In this document: positions 44,412-52,311 of the stretch, in pieces | Layout: the number at the start of each line of letters is the position of its first letter | Position numbering within the stretch: the first letter of the stretch is position 1 | Translations under genes and position numbers: made by a program | The notes under the pieces: model-generated | Database searches by the model: none | Seen by the model: the letters and a program-made list of their open reading frames with translations, nothing else | What the model was told of the DNA's origin: nothing | DNA from: Nonomuraea montanisoli | GTDB lineage: Bacteria; Actinomycetota; Actinomycetes; Streptosporangiales; Streptosporangiaceae | Assembly (NCBI RefSeq): GCF_013363975.1 | Contig: NZ_JABWGN010000008.1 | Location: forward strand, 470,680-534,679 | Length of the DNA stretch: 64,000 bases | Reading direction: 5' to 3'

Positions 44412-46001
44412 TCACTTGCCGGCCAGGTCGGCGACGTCCACCGTCCACACCGGGTGGTACTCCAGGCCGGTGACGGACGTGGCGGTCACGATGTTCTGGC
44501 CCGGCTGGATCAGCGGCACGAACGGGCTGGAGGCGTTGAGCTGCTTCTGCATGTCGGCGTACGCCTGCTTGCGCGCGTCGTCGCCGACCGCGGCCGCGGC
44601 CTTGTCACCGGCGGCCGAGGCCGCCTTGTCCGCGCCGTCCTTCCAGCCGGCCCGCAGGCCGACCGTCTTGCCGGGCAGGAACGCCAGGTAGTCGCTCGGG
44701 TCGGGGTAGTCCGGGCCCCAGTACCACAGGCCCATCTCCTCCTTGCCGTTGCGGTAGTTGTCCAGGGCCGTGGTGACCGGCGCCGGCTGGAGGTCCACGG
44801 TGATGCCGACCTCCTTGAGGTTGGCCTGGATCCGCTCGGCCAGCGGCTGGAACGACAGGCCGTTCACCGTCAGCTCGCTCGGGTACTCCAGCTTCACCGT
44901 CGGGTTGGACAGGCCGCTGGCCGCCAGCGCCGCCTTGGCGCCCTCGACGTCCCGCTTGGTCGCCTGGTCGGCGCCGAGCGCGCCGACCAGCTGAGACGGG
45001 ATCACGCCCGGCGTCTGCGTCGCGCCCTCACCGGCCAGCTCCAGCAGGCCCGCGTAGTCGACGCCCTTGCGCACGGCCTCGACGAACTTGGCGTTCGGCG
45101 TGGTCTTGCTGATGCCGGAGTCCTGGTTGGCGAACAGGAAGATGACGTTGGCCGAGGGGGTCTTCTTGACCGTGAGGCTCGCCGGCATGCCGGTGACCTG
45201 GTCGCCCGACAGGTTCAGCGCCACCTGGCTGTCACCGCGCTGCACGTTGAGCTTCTGCGTGGCGGCCTCGACGTTGCGGATGACGACCTTGTCGTAGAAC
45301 GGCTTGGTCCCGTAGTACTTGTCGTTCTTCTTGAGCACCACCTGGCTGCTCACGTTGAACGACTCGATCTGGTACGGGCCCGAGCCGGCGGAGGAGGAGT
45401 TCAGGTACTGCTCGGCCTTGTCCTGGGAGTCGGCGGTGGCGCCGTGCGACTTGGCGAGCTTGCTGTTGAGGATGCCGAGCGCGGGGTTGGGCAGGATGTA
45501 CGGCAGCGCCGGGTTGGCCTGCTTCGAGGTCAGCGTGACGGTCGAGTCGTCGGTCTTGGCCACCTCGACGCCGTCCAGCAGGAACGACGGGGTGCCCTTC
45601 ATGTCGCGCACGCGGCTCAGCGAGAACACCACGTCGTCGGCCGTGACGGGCGAGCCGTCGGCGAACGTGGCGCCCTTCTTCAGCTTGAGCGTGAGGACCT
45701 TGCCGTCCTCGGACAGCTCGTAGGACTCGGCCAGCGCCGGGACCGGCTTGGTCACGTCGGAGCCCTCGAAGGTGAGCAGCGTCTCGTACGCGGCCTTGCC
45801 GATGATCAGCCCGGTCGGCTCGTAGGTGCGCCCCGGGTCGGCGGTCTTGAGGTCGAACGAGGTGTCGATGACCAGCGTCTTGCCGCCACCCTGCGCGGTG
45901 GAGCCGCCGCCGTTGCTCTTCCCGGAGCCGCCGCTGCCGCAGGCGGCGAGAGCGAGTGCACCGGCGAGCAGTACGGCCGCCGTCTGCGAGCGGGTCGCCA
46001 T
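44412..46001 (-). CDS. Peptide-type ABC transporter substrate-binding lipoprotein
   Basis: The 529-residue SBP_bac_5 protein has a lipobox ALAAC (C21) and a Gly/Ser linker. LVIDTSFDLKTADPGRTYEPTG and KLKKGATFADGSPVTADDVVFSL (for example GATFADGSPVTADDV) are the family signatures. It captures peptides, nickel chelates or other small solutes outside the membrane. It is the first and most upstream gene of the six-gene operon; GGAGG precedes its ATG. The divergent Lrp-type regulator is the likely controller, suggesting an amino-acid or peptide signal. Confidence 0.93.
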   Translation of the reverse strand: MATRSQTAAVLLAGALALAACGSGGSGKSNGGGSTAQGGGKTLVIDTSFDLKTADPGRTYEPTGLIIGKAAYETLLTFEGSDVTKPVPALAESYELSEDGKVLTLKLKKGATFADGSPVTADDVVFSLSRVRDMKGTPSFLLDGVEVAKTDDSTVTLTSKQANPALPYILPNPALGILNSKLAKSHGATADSQDKAEQYLNSSSAGSGPYQIESFNVSSQVVLKKNDKYYGTKPFYDKVVIRNVEAATQKLNVQRGDSQVALNLSGDQVTGMPASLTVKKTPSANVIFLFANQDSGISKTTPNAKFVEAVRKGVDYAGLLELAGEGATQTPGVIPSQLVGALGADQATKRDVEGAKAALAASGLSNPTVKLEYPSELTVNGLSFQPLAERIQANLKEVGITVDLQPAPVTTALDNYRNGKEEMGLWYWGPDYPDPSDYLAFLPGKTVGLRAGWKDGADKAASAAGDKAAAAVGDDARKQAYADMQKQLNASSPFVPLIQPGQNIVTATSVTGLEYHPVWTVDVADLAGK

Positions 46002-46034
46002 AGGGTCCTCCAGTTGGACGATCAGTCGAAAGGT

Positions 46035-46108
46035 GTCCAGGATTGTCCGGCAGAACGTCCAGGACCCGTGTGGTCCCCGAGACGTATATAAATAGTCAAG
46101 GGGTAACA
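46035..46108. promoter_or_regulatory. Divergent control region between the peptide transporter and Lrp-type regulator
   Basis: The 107-bp gap 46002-46108 holds both promoters. GTCCAGGA occurs at 46035-46042 and 46057-46064, that is 22 bp or two helical turns apart on one face, a fitting arrangement for an Lrp-type octamer. TATATAAAT at 46085-46093 is a -10-like element 16 nt before the regulator ATG and also AT-rich on the other strand. Confidence 0.45.
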
Positions 46109-46750
46109 ATGAGTGATATTTCCAGGAATGGTGGCGGCCCTGGCGGCCCGCCTGGACGGATCGGCATCGGCCTCGAGCTGGACTCCGTCCATATGAAGAT
46201 CCTTGAGGTCCTGCGCGAGAACGGCAGGATCTCGGTGTCGGCGCTGGCCGAGCGGGTGGGCATCTCCCGCGCCAACGCCTACACCCGCTTCGAGGCGCTG
46301 CGCGCGGACGGCGTCATCAAGCGGTTCACCGCCGAGATCGACCACGTCCGCACCGGTCTGGGCATCACCGCCCTGATCTTCGTCACCGTGCGGCAGCAGA
46401 TGTGGCGGCAGTTCCGGGCCGAACTGGCCCGCATGCCGGAGGTCGAGTACTGCGCGATCACCACGGGGCAGCACGACGCCATGATCCAGGTGCGGGTGGC
46501 CGACGTGGCCGAGGTCCACACCATGGTGACGGACCGGCTGGCCAACATCCCGGCCGTCAAGGCCACCGAGACGGTGTTCATCCTGGACGAGGTGCTCAGG
46601 CGGCCGTACGTGCTGCCGAGCGACCGCGACGCCCGCGCCAACCGGCCCGCCCGCCGGATGCCGCAGGAGGCGCAGGGGGACGTGCCCCTGGGCAAGATGC
46701 GCTTCGTGGGCGCGGCGGAGGGCCGTGCGGCCCTCCGCAAGGACGACTGA
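46109..46750 (+). CDS. Lrp/AsnC-family transcriptional regulator
   Basis: The 213-residue protein has an AsnC-type helix-turn-helix (LEVLRENGRISVSALAERVG, SRANAYTRFEAL) at about 30-85 and a RAM ligand domain at about 90-165 (YCAITTGQHDAMIQVRV). A 40-residue N-terminal Gly-rich lead and a 45-residue basic C-terminal extension are additions to the usual 150 residues. It is divergent from the peptide-transporter operon and probably controls it in response to an amino acid. The ATG at 46109 has CAAGGGG upstream. Confidence 0.88.
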   Translation: MSDISRNGGGPGGPPGRIGIGLELDSVHMKILEVLRENGRISVSALAERVGISRANAYTRFEALRADGVIKRFTAEIDHVRTGLGITALIFVTVRQQMWRQFRAELARMPEVEYCAITTGQHDAMIQVRVADVAEVHTMVTDRLANIPAVKATETVFILDEVLRRPYVLPSDRDARANRPARRMPQEAQGDVPLGKMRFVGAAEGRAALRKDD

Positions 46751-46802
46751 CCTCAGAGCCCTTCGGCCATGTCGGTCTTTTCCGTGGGGTCGGTCATCTC
46801 GG

Positions 46803-47165
46803 TCAGGGGGCGGACGGCACCTCGGTGCACACGCTCACGTGCCGCGTGTCGTCCCCCTCGAACTGGAACTCCTCGACCAGGCGCAGCCGCCCGTCGTCCT
46901 CGTGCTCGACCCGGCTGACGCTCTGGCCGCCGGCCCGTCCGCCCGCCTTCAGGGCGTGGACGTACGAGATGGTCACGGCGTCGCCCTCGCGGCTGCCGAC
47001 GAACCGCCCCAGCGTGACGGTGTCGCCCTCGTAGTCGCCCCACACCACCCCGTCGGACTCCCAGTAGCGGAACGCGGTGGGCTGCTCCGGGTCCACCGCG
47101 CTCGCGGTCGAGCTCACCATGACGAACCTGCGGCCGTTCAGAAGGTTGTTCTCCACGCGCGGCAT
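46803..47165 (-). CDS. Small beta-rich protein of unknown function
   Basis: The 120-residue protein starts MPRVENNLLNGRRFVMVSST and has repeated beta strands: TAFRYWESDGVVWGDYEGDTVTLGRFVG and LRLVEEFQFEGDD. The pattern GRRFV, FRYxxxxxVVWGxYEGxxV, RLVEEFxF matches short actinomycete proteins sometimes mislabelled N-acetylglutamate synthase. The likely fold is a small beta-barrel. No catalytic motif is visible. It converges on the Lrp gene with 52 bp between stops. Confidence 0.6.
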   Translation of the reverse strand: MPRVENNLLNGRRFVMVSSTASAVDPEQPTAFRYWESDGVVWGDYEGDTVTLGRFVGSREGDAVTISYVHALKAGGRAGGQSVSRVEHEDDGRLRLVEEFQFEGDDTRHVSVCTEVPSAP

Positions 47166-47370
47166 GATCCTGCCCTTTTCCTGACAACGAGAGCGCGCCT
47201 GGACGAATGGCGCAGTCAGAACGGCGTCGCGGTCGATCCGTCCAGCCGCGCGCCGCGCGCGGCCCCGCCGGGCGTCGATCCTTGCTTTCCGGTTATCACG
47301 GCTTCATCTTTGAACGCGGATTGTGATAGTCAAGTGACGTTCCGTATCCGGCAGGTGACAGGAGATCGTT

Positions 47371-48138
47371 ATGGTGGCGTACGCGCTCGCGATCGCGGCG
47401 GCGGTGGGTGTGGTGGCGCTCACCGCGCTTGTGTACAGGATGACGGGCCGCGGCGAGGACGACCGCCAGCCCGACGGTCCTTCGGCGGGCCACGCCGGCG
47501 CGATGCTGTCGGCGCTGTTCCTGCTGGTCTTCGCGATCGCCGTCATCGTGCCGTGGACCACCGCCGACGCCGCCCGGCAGAACGCCCAGGCCGAGAGCCA
47601 GGCCGCCGTCGACGCCTACTGGGCCGCCGCCGCCCTGCCCGGCACCGCCCCCGGCCTCGTCCGCGCCGGGCTGCGCGACTACGTCACCTTCGTGGTCGGC
47701 GACGAGTGGCCCGCGATGGAGCAGGGCCGCATGCACCCGGTCGGCACCGAGCGGCTCGATGCCCTGCGCGCGCGGATCGCGGCCATCGCGACGGACGACG
47801 ACGACGCCAAGGACGCCAAGGACGCCGTGCTCGACCACGTGGCCACCGTGTCTGCCGCCCGCTCGCAGCGCGCCGCCGACGCCGCCGCCACGCCGCCGTC
47901 CGGCCTGCTCATCCTGACGATCCTGACCGGGATCGTGGTCATCGTCTTCCCGTTCCTGGCCGGGGCCCGGCCGCGCGGCATGGCGCTCGCCCCGCTCGTG
48001 GCGATGGCCGCGCTGCTGGGCTTCGGCACGTACCTGACGTGGGACATCTCGCACGTGTTCGCGGGGCCGCTGGCGGTGGGACCGGACGCGTTCAAGGCGG
48101 CGCTGCAGGAGTTCGCCCGCATCGGCGGAGGCGTGTGA
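47371..48138 (+). CDS. DUF4239-like (bestrophin-like) membrane protein
   Basis: The 255-residue protein has four membrane segments: residues 1-22, 45-65, about 180-200 and 208-228, with a soluble helical part of about 110 residues between pairs two and three. This two-plus-two arrangement is typical of DUF4239 proteins, whose function is unknown. AGGAG precedes the ATG. Its last four bases overlap the start of the next gene (GTGA), so the pair is translationally coupled. Confidence 0.65.
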   Translation: MVAYALAIAAAVGVVALTALVYRMTGRGEDDRQPDGPSAGHAGAMLSALFLLVFAIAVIVPWTTADAARQNAQAESQAAVDAYWAAAALPGTAPGLVRAGLRDYVTFVVGDEWPAMEQGRMHPVGTERLDALRARIAAIATDDDDAKDAKDAVLDHVATVSAARSQRAADAAATPPSGLLILTILTGIVVIVFPFLAGARPRGMALAPLVAMAALLGFGTYLTWDISHVFAGPLAVGPDAFKAALQEFARIGGGV

Positions 48139-49691
48139 CCGTGGGCGCCCGGCGCACGCCGCTCTTCCTGGCCGGCACGCTGCTGGCCTTGTACGTGGGC
48201 GTCCCGGCCGCGGCCGCCCCCTTCACCGCGGAGACGGCCGCCGCCCCTCCGCCTGCGGCCGCCCTCTTCGCGGGGGAGACGGCCGCCGCGTCCCTGCCTG
48301 CGGCCGCCCACGCGGCCGAGGCCGCCGGGACGCGATCCCTCGCGGGCGGTGCTCTCTCGGCCGGCCGCGCTCTCTCGGCCGGCCCCGCGGACGTTCCGCT
48401 CGGTGGTGCTCCGCTCGGGGGCATTCTGCTCGGGGGTGCTCCGCTTTGGGGTGCTCTGGTCAATGTCGTTCCGGCGAGCGTCGTTCCGGCGAGTGCTGAG
48501 AGGGTCGGCGGCTTGCCGGGGGCGGGCTCTTCCGGCTCGCGAACCGCGAAAGGCTCCCCTGCAGACGGCGGCTCTCCCGCGGGGGACGGTTCTCCCGCGG
48601 GGGTCGGCTCTCCTGCGGAGGGCGGCTCTTCTACGGGGGTTGGCTCCGCTGGGGTCGGCTTCGCGGCGGGCGGCTCCGCGGCGGCTGCCGTGGGCCCGCT
48701 GGCGGCGCCGCTGTTCGCCCGCGCCGCGATGCGCGACGACCGCAGCCCGAGGAGCGGCCCTGCCTGGACGAGCGGTCTAGCCGGGACGCACGGGCCGGTG
48801 GACGGCGCCCACCGGGACGGCGCCCACCGGGACGGCGCCTACCGAAACGGCGACGACTCGACTGGCGTCGATCGGGACGGCGCTCACCGGGACGGCGACG
48901 ACCGGACTGGCGTCGATCGGGACGGCGACGACCGGACTGGCGTCGATCGGGACGGCGCGGCGGTGACGGGCGACAGGCGGGGCCGCGGCGACGCCGCCGA
49001 GCCGAGGGCCTTGGTCGACGTCCATGCATCGGTCGGAAGTCCGGCCCGTAAGCGGGATTCCGGCGACGAGGCCGGAGCCCGGCGCACGACGAGCGGCGGA
49101 GAGCCGATCGTCGACATCGCCGGGGTACGGGTGGGCGCCGCCCCTCAGGACGACGACGGGGGTGACAGCCGCAGAGGCGGCGGCCTGGCCGTGTGCGCCG
49201 ACCTGCCGGTGGCCCTGGTGCACATCGGCTCCTGCGGACCGCCTCCCGGGCCGGTCTGCGTGGACGTGCCGCCCGTGGTGAGCGTCGAGATCGGCTCCTG
49301 CGGCCGCATCCGCGCCGCGCCCGCTCCGACGGCCACCCCGTCGCCCACCGCCACGCCCTCGTCCGCCCCGACCCGCACCCCGGCACCCCGGGTGACGCCG
49401 ACGCGACGCCCCGCGCCCACGCGGAGTCCTGCCCCGACGCCCAGCTCGGCGCCGGTCCGCACGCCGGCACGCCACACCGTGCGCGCCGCTGCACCGGAGC
49501 CGTCCGCGACCACCTCACCGAAGGCGGAGCCGACGCCGGAGCCCACGCCCGCCCGGGTGGCCGCCCATGTGCCACGCAAGCTCGCCGCCCCGGCCCGCAA
49601 GCGCCACAGCCCGCTCGGGTCGGTGCTCGTCATGGTGGTGGTGACGACTCTCATCGCCTCCACGACAGCCGTCGCCTTCTCGGCCCGCTGA
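48135..49691 (+). CDS. Low-complexity secreted surface protein with paired C-x12/13-C motifs and C-terminal membrane anchor
   Basis: The 518-residue protein has a signal peptide (residues 1-28, ending AAAA) and a C-terminal membrane segment (about 493-515) with only FSAR after it. Between them lie Ala/Gly/Ser-rich sequence, ten 5-residue xGxxR repeats (about 223-272), two related cysteine motifs, CADLPVALVHIGSC (C354-C367) and CVDVPPVVSVEIGSC (C375-C389), and a long Pro/Thr/Ser stalk (395-490). The layout suggests an exported, possibly glycosylated stalk displaying two small disulfide loops. GTG 48135 is favoured because GGAGG lies upstream and the signal peptide starts there. I recognise no family. 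Confidence 0.65.
   Translation: MTVGARRTPLFLAGTLLALYVGVPAAAAPFTAETAAAPPPAAALFAGETAAASLPAAAHAAEAAGTRSLAGGALSAGRALSAGPADVPLGGAPLGGILLGGAPLWGALVNVVPASVVPASAERVGGLPGAGSSGSRTAKGSPADGGSPAGDGSPAGVGSPAEGGSSTGVGSAGVGFAAGGSAAAAVGPLAAPLFARAAMRDDRSPRSGPAWTSGLAGTHGPVDGAHRDGAHRDGAYRNGDDSTGVDRDGAHRDGDDRTGVDRDGDDRTGVDRDGAAVTGDRRGRGDAAEPRALVDVHASVGSPARKRDSGDEAGARRTTSGGEPIVDIAGVRVGAAPQDDDGGDSRRGGGLAVCADLPVALVHIGSCGPPPGPVCVDVPPVVSVEIGSCGRIRAAPAPTATPSPTATPSSAPTRTPAPRVTPTRRPAPTRSPAPTPSSAPVRTPARHTVRAAAPEPSATTSPKAEPTPEPTPARVAAHVPRKLAAPARKRHSPLGSVLVMVVVTTLIASTTAVAFSAR
48801..48950 (+). repeat. Ten 15-bp in-frame tandem repeats
   Basis: From 48801 the sequence runs in exact 15-bp phase for ten units, encoding DGAHR, DGAYR, NGDDS, TGVDR and DGDDR variants. 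A higher-order 30-bp pair (DGDDR-TGVDR) is repeated without change near the end. It lies in the surface-protein gene. Confidence 0.85.
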
Positions 49692-49782
49692 CCGTATCCG
49701 GCCTCGGGGCGACGGGGTGGGGTGCGTTGCGCCGTCCTGAGGGCTCTGAACGCCGAGACAGGGGGCGGCCGCGCCGTCCCGT

Positions 49783-50190
49783 GAGGACTCACGACGGCCG
49801 GGGCGGGGTGCGTTGCACCGTCCCCGGGGGCTCTGGACGCCGGGGCCGGGGACGACGCGCCGTCCCGAGATGTCTCAGGACGGCCGGGGCGGGGTGCGTT
49901 GCACCGTCCTAAGTCCCGAGATGACTCAGGACGGCGGGGCGGGTTGCGTTGCGCCGTCCTAAGGGGACGTGGGAGCGGGGGCGGTGCGCCGTCCCGCGGG
50001 GACTCAGGACAGCGGGGCCGGGTGCGGCTGCGCCGCCCGTGGGGACTCACGACGGCGGGGCGGGAGGCGTTGTGCCGTCCTGCGGGGACGGTGGGACCGG
50101 GGGCGGTGCGCCGTCCCGAGGAGGCTCAGGACGGCGGGGCCAGGGGCGGTCGCGCTGTCCTGACGGGGCTCAGGATGGCGGGCCGGTCTC
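49783..50190. repeat. Array of about eight imperfect hairpin repeats between convergent genes
   Basis: The 508-bp gap 49692-50199 has no gene. A unit of about 40 bp, (G)ACTCAGGACGGCGGGGCG...GCGCCGTCC, recurs at about 49785, 49831, 49870, 49921, 49999, 50041, 50121 and 50166, spaced 40-80 bp. Its ends, GGACGGC and GCCGTCC, are complementary, so each full copy can form a stem-loop (perfect 7-bp stem in the copy at 49929-49959). The array lies where two genes converge and may act as a multiple terminator. Confidence 0.65.
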
Positions 50191-50199
50191 GACCGGGGC

Positions 50200-51390
50200 T
50201 CAGGACGCGGTCGGAGCCACCGTCCGCATACGCTCGAAATTCGCCACGTACTGCTGATAGATGGTCCTGTCGTTGAGCCGCAGCAGCGTCTCGTCGTTGC
50301 GGCGCAGCGACGTCTCGATGTAGTTGTGGCTGCCGGTGAAAACCCAGTGGGCGTCACGGTCGCCGTCGTAGGAGCCCTCGACGAGCAGGTACTTGGAGTG
50401 GACGCGGCCGGGCAGCGCGCCGCCGTCGCCGAGCGTGCGCAGCTCGATGCGCGGTTCGGCCAGCAGGAGCCGCTTGACCTCGTCCTCCATGATCCCGTAG
50501 ACGATCCGCACGGTGCAGCCGCGGGCGGCCAGGTCGCGCAGGCGCTCAGGGATCGCGATGCGGTAGGTGTCCCACTCGGACATGCCGACGCGGATCGTCG
50601 TGCCGCCCTGGCAGGAGACCTTGTCGAGGTGTTCGACGACGGGGTCGGTGGTGGCGTCCGTGCCCGCCCGGGGGAAGAAGTGGGCGCGTACGGAGCCGCC
50701 CGGCCCGCCGGTCGTGGTGACGCGGTAGTAGTCGAGGTTCTTGCGCTCGACCGCCAGGTCGGCGAAGTAGCCGGTGTAGGCCGCGTACAGGCGCTTGTTG
50801 CCGGGCAGGACGACCGCGTTGTTCCAGTACGTCGTGGAGTTGAGGTCGGTCAGGTTGGCCGACGACTGCACCACCACGTCGGAGGCGGCTCCGGTGCGGG
50901 AGAACAGGTAGAACTTGTTGTGCTGGCCCTTGTTGCCGATGCACGCGGCGGTGCCGCCGGAGGGCGGGCCGGCGCAGACGTGCGCCCACGAGCCGGCCGA
51001 GGTGTCGGTGCCCAGCTCGGCCGTGAGCTGCCGGGCCACGGCGGCGCCGCGGGTGTCGCCGTCCAGGATGACCTGCACGCCGACGCCGCGCCGATGGGCC
51101 TTGACCAGTTCGCCGGCGAACTCCGTGCCCGCCGTGCCGGACATGACGAAGTGGGCGACCTGGATGCGCGCTCCCGCGGGCGTCTGCTTGACGAGCCCGC
51201 AGAGCCTGGTCACGATGGCGGCCCCGTCGCCGGCCGCCGGATCGTTGAACACCGCGCCGGTGGTCACGGGGGTTGCCGGCGCGTCCGCGCAGCTGGTCGC
51301 GGCGCTCGCGGCGGCGGTGCCGGTCCCCGCTGACGCGGCCGCGGCCAGGACGGCTCCGGCTGCCAGCACGGACAGGATCTTGCCTTGCAT
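50200..51390 (-). CDS. Secreted phospholipase-D-like protein
   Basis: The 396-residue protein has a signal peptide (residues 1-27). Two PLD half-motifs are present: HNKFYLF followed by QSSANLT at about residue 150, and HSKYLLV followed by TGSHNY at about 340. In both the His and Lys of HxKx4D are kept, but the Asp position is Ser (first) and Glu (second). The fold and the His/Lys pairs suggest phosphodiesterase activity on phospholipid or nucleic acid, though altered Asp residues leave this unsure. AAGGA precedes the ATG. Downstream lies the hairpin repeat array. Confidence 0.8.
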   Translation of the reverse strand: MQGKILSVLAAGAVLAAAASAGTGTAAASAATSCADAPATPVTTGAVFNDPAAGDGAAIVTRLCGLVKQTPAGARIQVAHFVMSGTAGTEFAGELVKAHRRGVGVQVILDGDTRGAAVARQLTAELGTDTSAGSWAHVCAGPPSGGTAACIGNKGQHNKFYLFSRTGAASDVVVQSSANLTDLNSTTYWNNAVVLPGNKRLYAAYTGYFADLAVERKNLDYYRVTTTGGPGGSVRAHFFPRAGTDATTDPVVEHLDKVSCQGGTTIRVGMSEWDTYRIAIPERLRDLAARGCTVRIVYGIMEDEVKRLLLAEPRIELRTLGDGGALPGRVHSKYLLVEGSYDGDRDAHWVFTGSHNYIETSLRRNDETLLRLNDRTIYQQYVANFERMRTVAPTAS

Positions 51391-51645
51391 GGATCATTCC
51401 TTCACGCGGCGGCCGTGTCGCCCGCCGTCGTCATCGCGGTCGGGACGGCTCCGGGGAAGTGACCGGCGATCGGGTGACCCGTGCCCCGGTCGATCAGCGC
51501 CGGTTCCTCGTCCCGGCACCGATCTTGGGCCCGCCGGCGGCGCGTACGGGAACGGCAGCCTGAAGGAGGGGACAACGGTGAGGGAACATCGCAGGTCAGC
51601 ACGATCTCGCCGCGCTGGCGTCGCGCCGGTCGTCCAGGCTCGGGC
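51391..51645. other. Intergenic region upstream of the PLD-like gene
   Basis: Between the PLD-like start codon and the repeat array and pseudogene end I find no convincing gene or RNA. Overlapping frames here have no family features. The promoter of the secreted PLD-like gene should be in this region, but no -35/-10 pair stands out. Confidence 0.35.
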
Positions 51646-51733
51646 GGCCGACATCAGGGCCCGGCGTGCGCCGACATCAGGGGCCAGGGTGCGCCCACAT
51701 CAGGGCCTGCGTGCGCCCACATCAGGGCGTGCG
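51646..51733. repeat. Four ~22-bp repeats derived from a pseudogene 3' end
   Basis: The plus-strand unit GTGCGCC(G/C)ACATCAGGGCC occurs four times at 21-23-bp spacing. The copy at about 51715-51736 is the end of the decayed ATPase coding sequence on the minus strand. Read on that strand, each copy carries CCCTGATG, including a TGA in one frame. Confidence 0.7.
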
Positions 51734-52286
51734 TGTACAGGGGCGAGGGGGCGCCGTAGACCTCGTCCCTGTGCCGGTCTCGACGACCTTGGCGAGGTGA
51801 ATCACCGCGATGCGGTCGCAGATGTGCCCGACGACGCCCAGGTCGTCGTGCGAGATGAACGGGTGGGCCACGCCCGGGTCGTGCGAGACGGTCAGTTAGG
51901 CCACGCCCAGGTCGCGATGCAGCTCCTGGAGGAGGTCGAGGATCTGTGGCCGCGCCGACACGTCCAGCGCGGACGCCGCCCCGTCGCAGACGGTCAGCCG
52001 GGGCCACACGGCGAGCGCGTGGGGGATGCTGATGCGCTGACGCTGTGCGCCGGAGAACCGGTGCGGGTAGCGGCCGGTGTGCTCGGGACGCCGCCCGGCC
52101 CGGCTCAGCAGGGCGCGCGCCTCCTCGTCCCAGCGTTCGCGCGGCACCAGCCCAAGACGGATCGATCCCCCACGCGTCCCTGATCAGGGCGGCGACGGTC
52201 ATCCTCGAATCGAGCGCGCGCAGGGGGCCTGGAAGAGGAGCTGGATGTCCTGGCGGAGTCAGCGCGCGCGCCGTCGGCGGGGTTCC
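51720..52286 (-). pseudogene. Decayed Opp-type ABC transporter ATPase
   Basis: Pieces of an OppF-like ATPase are readable in order but in different frames: RQDIQLLFQ (about 52250), LDSRMTVAALIRDAWG (about 52200), then RERWDEEARALLSRAG and RYPHRFSGAQRQRIS (52147-52030; the signature motif), ALDVSARPQILDLLQELH, an in-frame TAA near 51897, a duplicated SHDxGVAHPFISHDDLGV, CDRIAVIHLAKVVETG and finally DEVYGAPSPLYTHALM. At least three frameshifts and one stop are needed, the Walker A part is absent, and Walker B is altered (LTVCDGA). It is a remnant of a peptide transporter gene, not an active gene. Confidence 0.85.
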
Positions 52287-52311
52287 GGGCATCCGGCGGC
52301 TGTGGTCGTCG

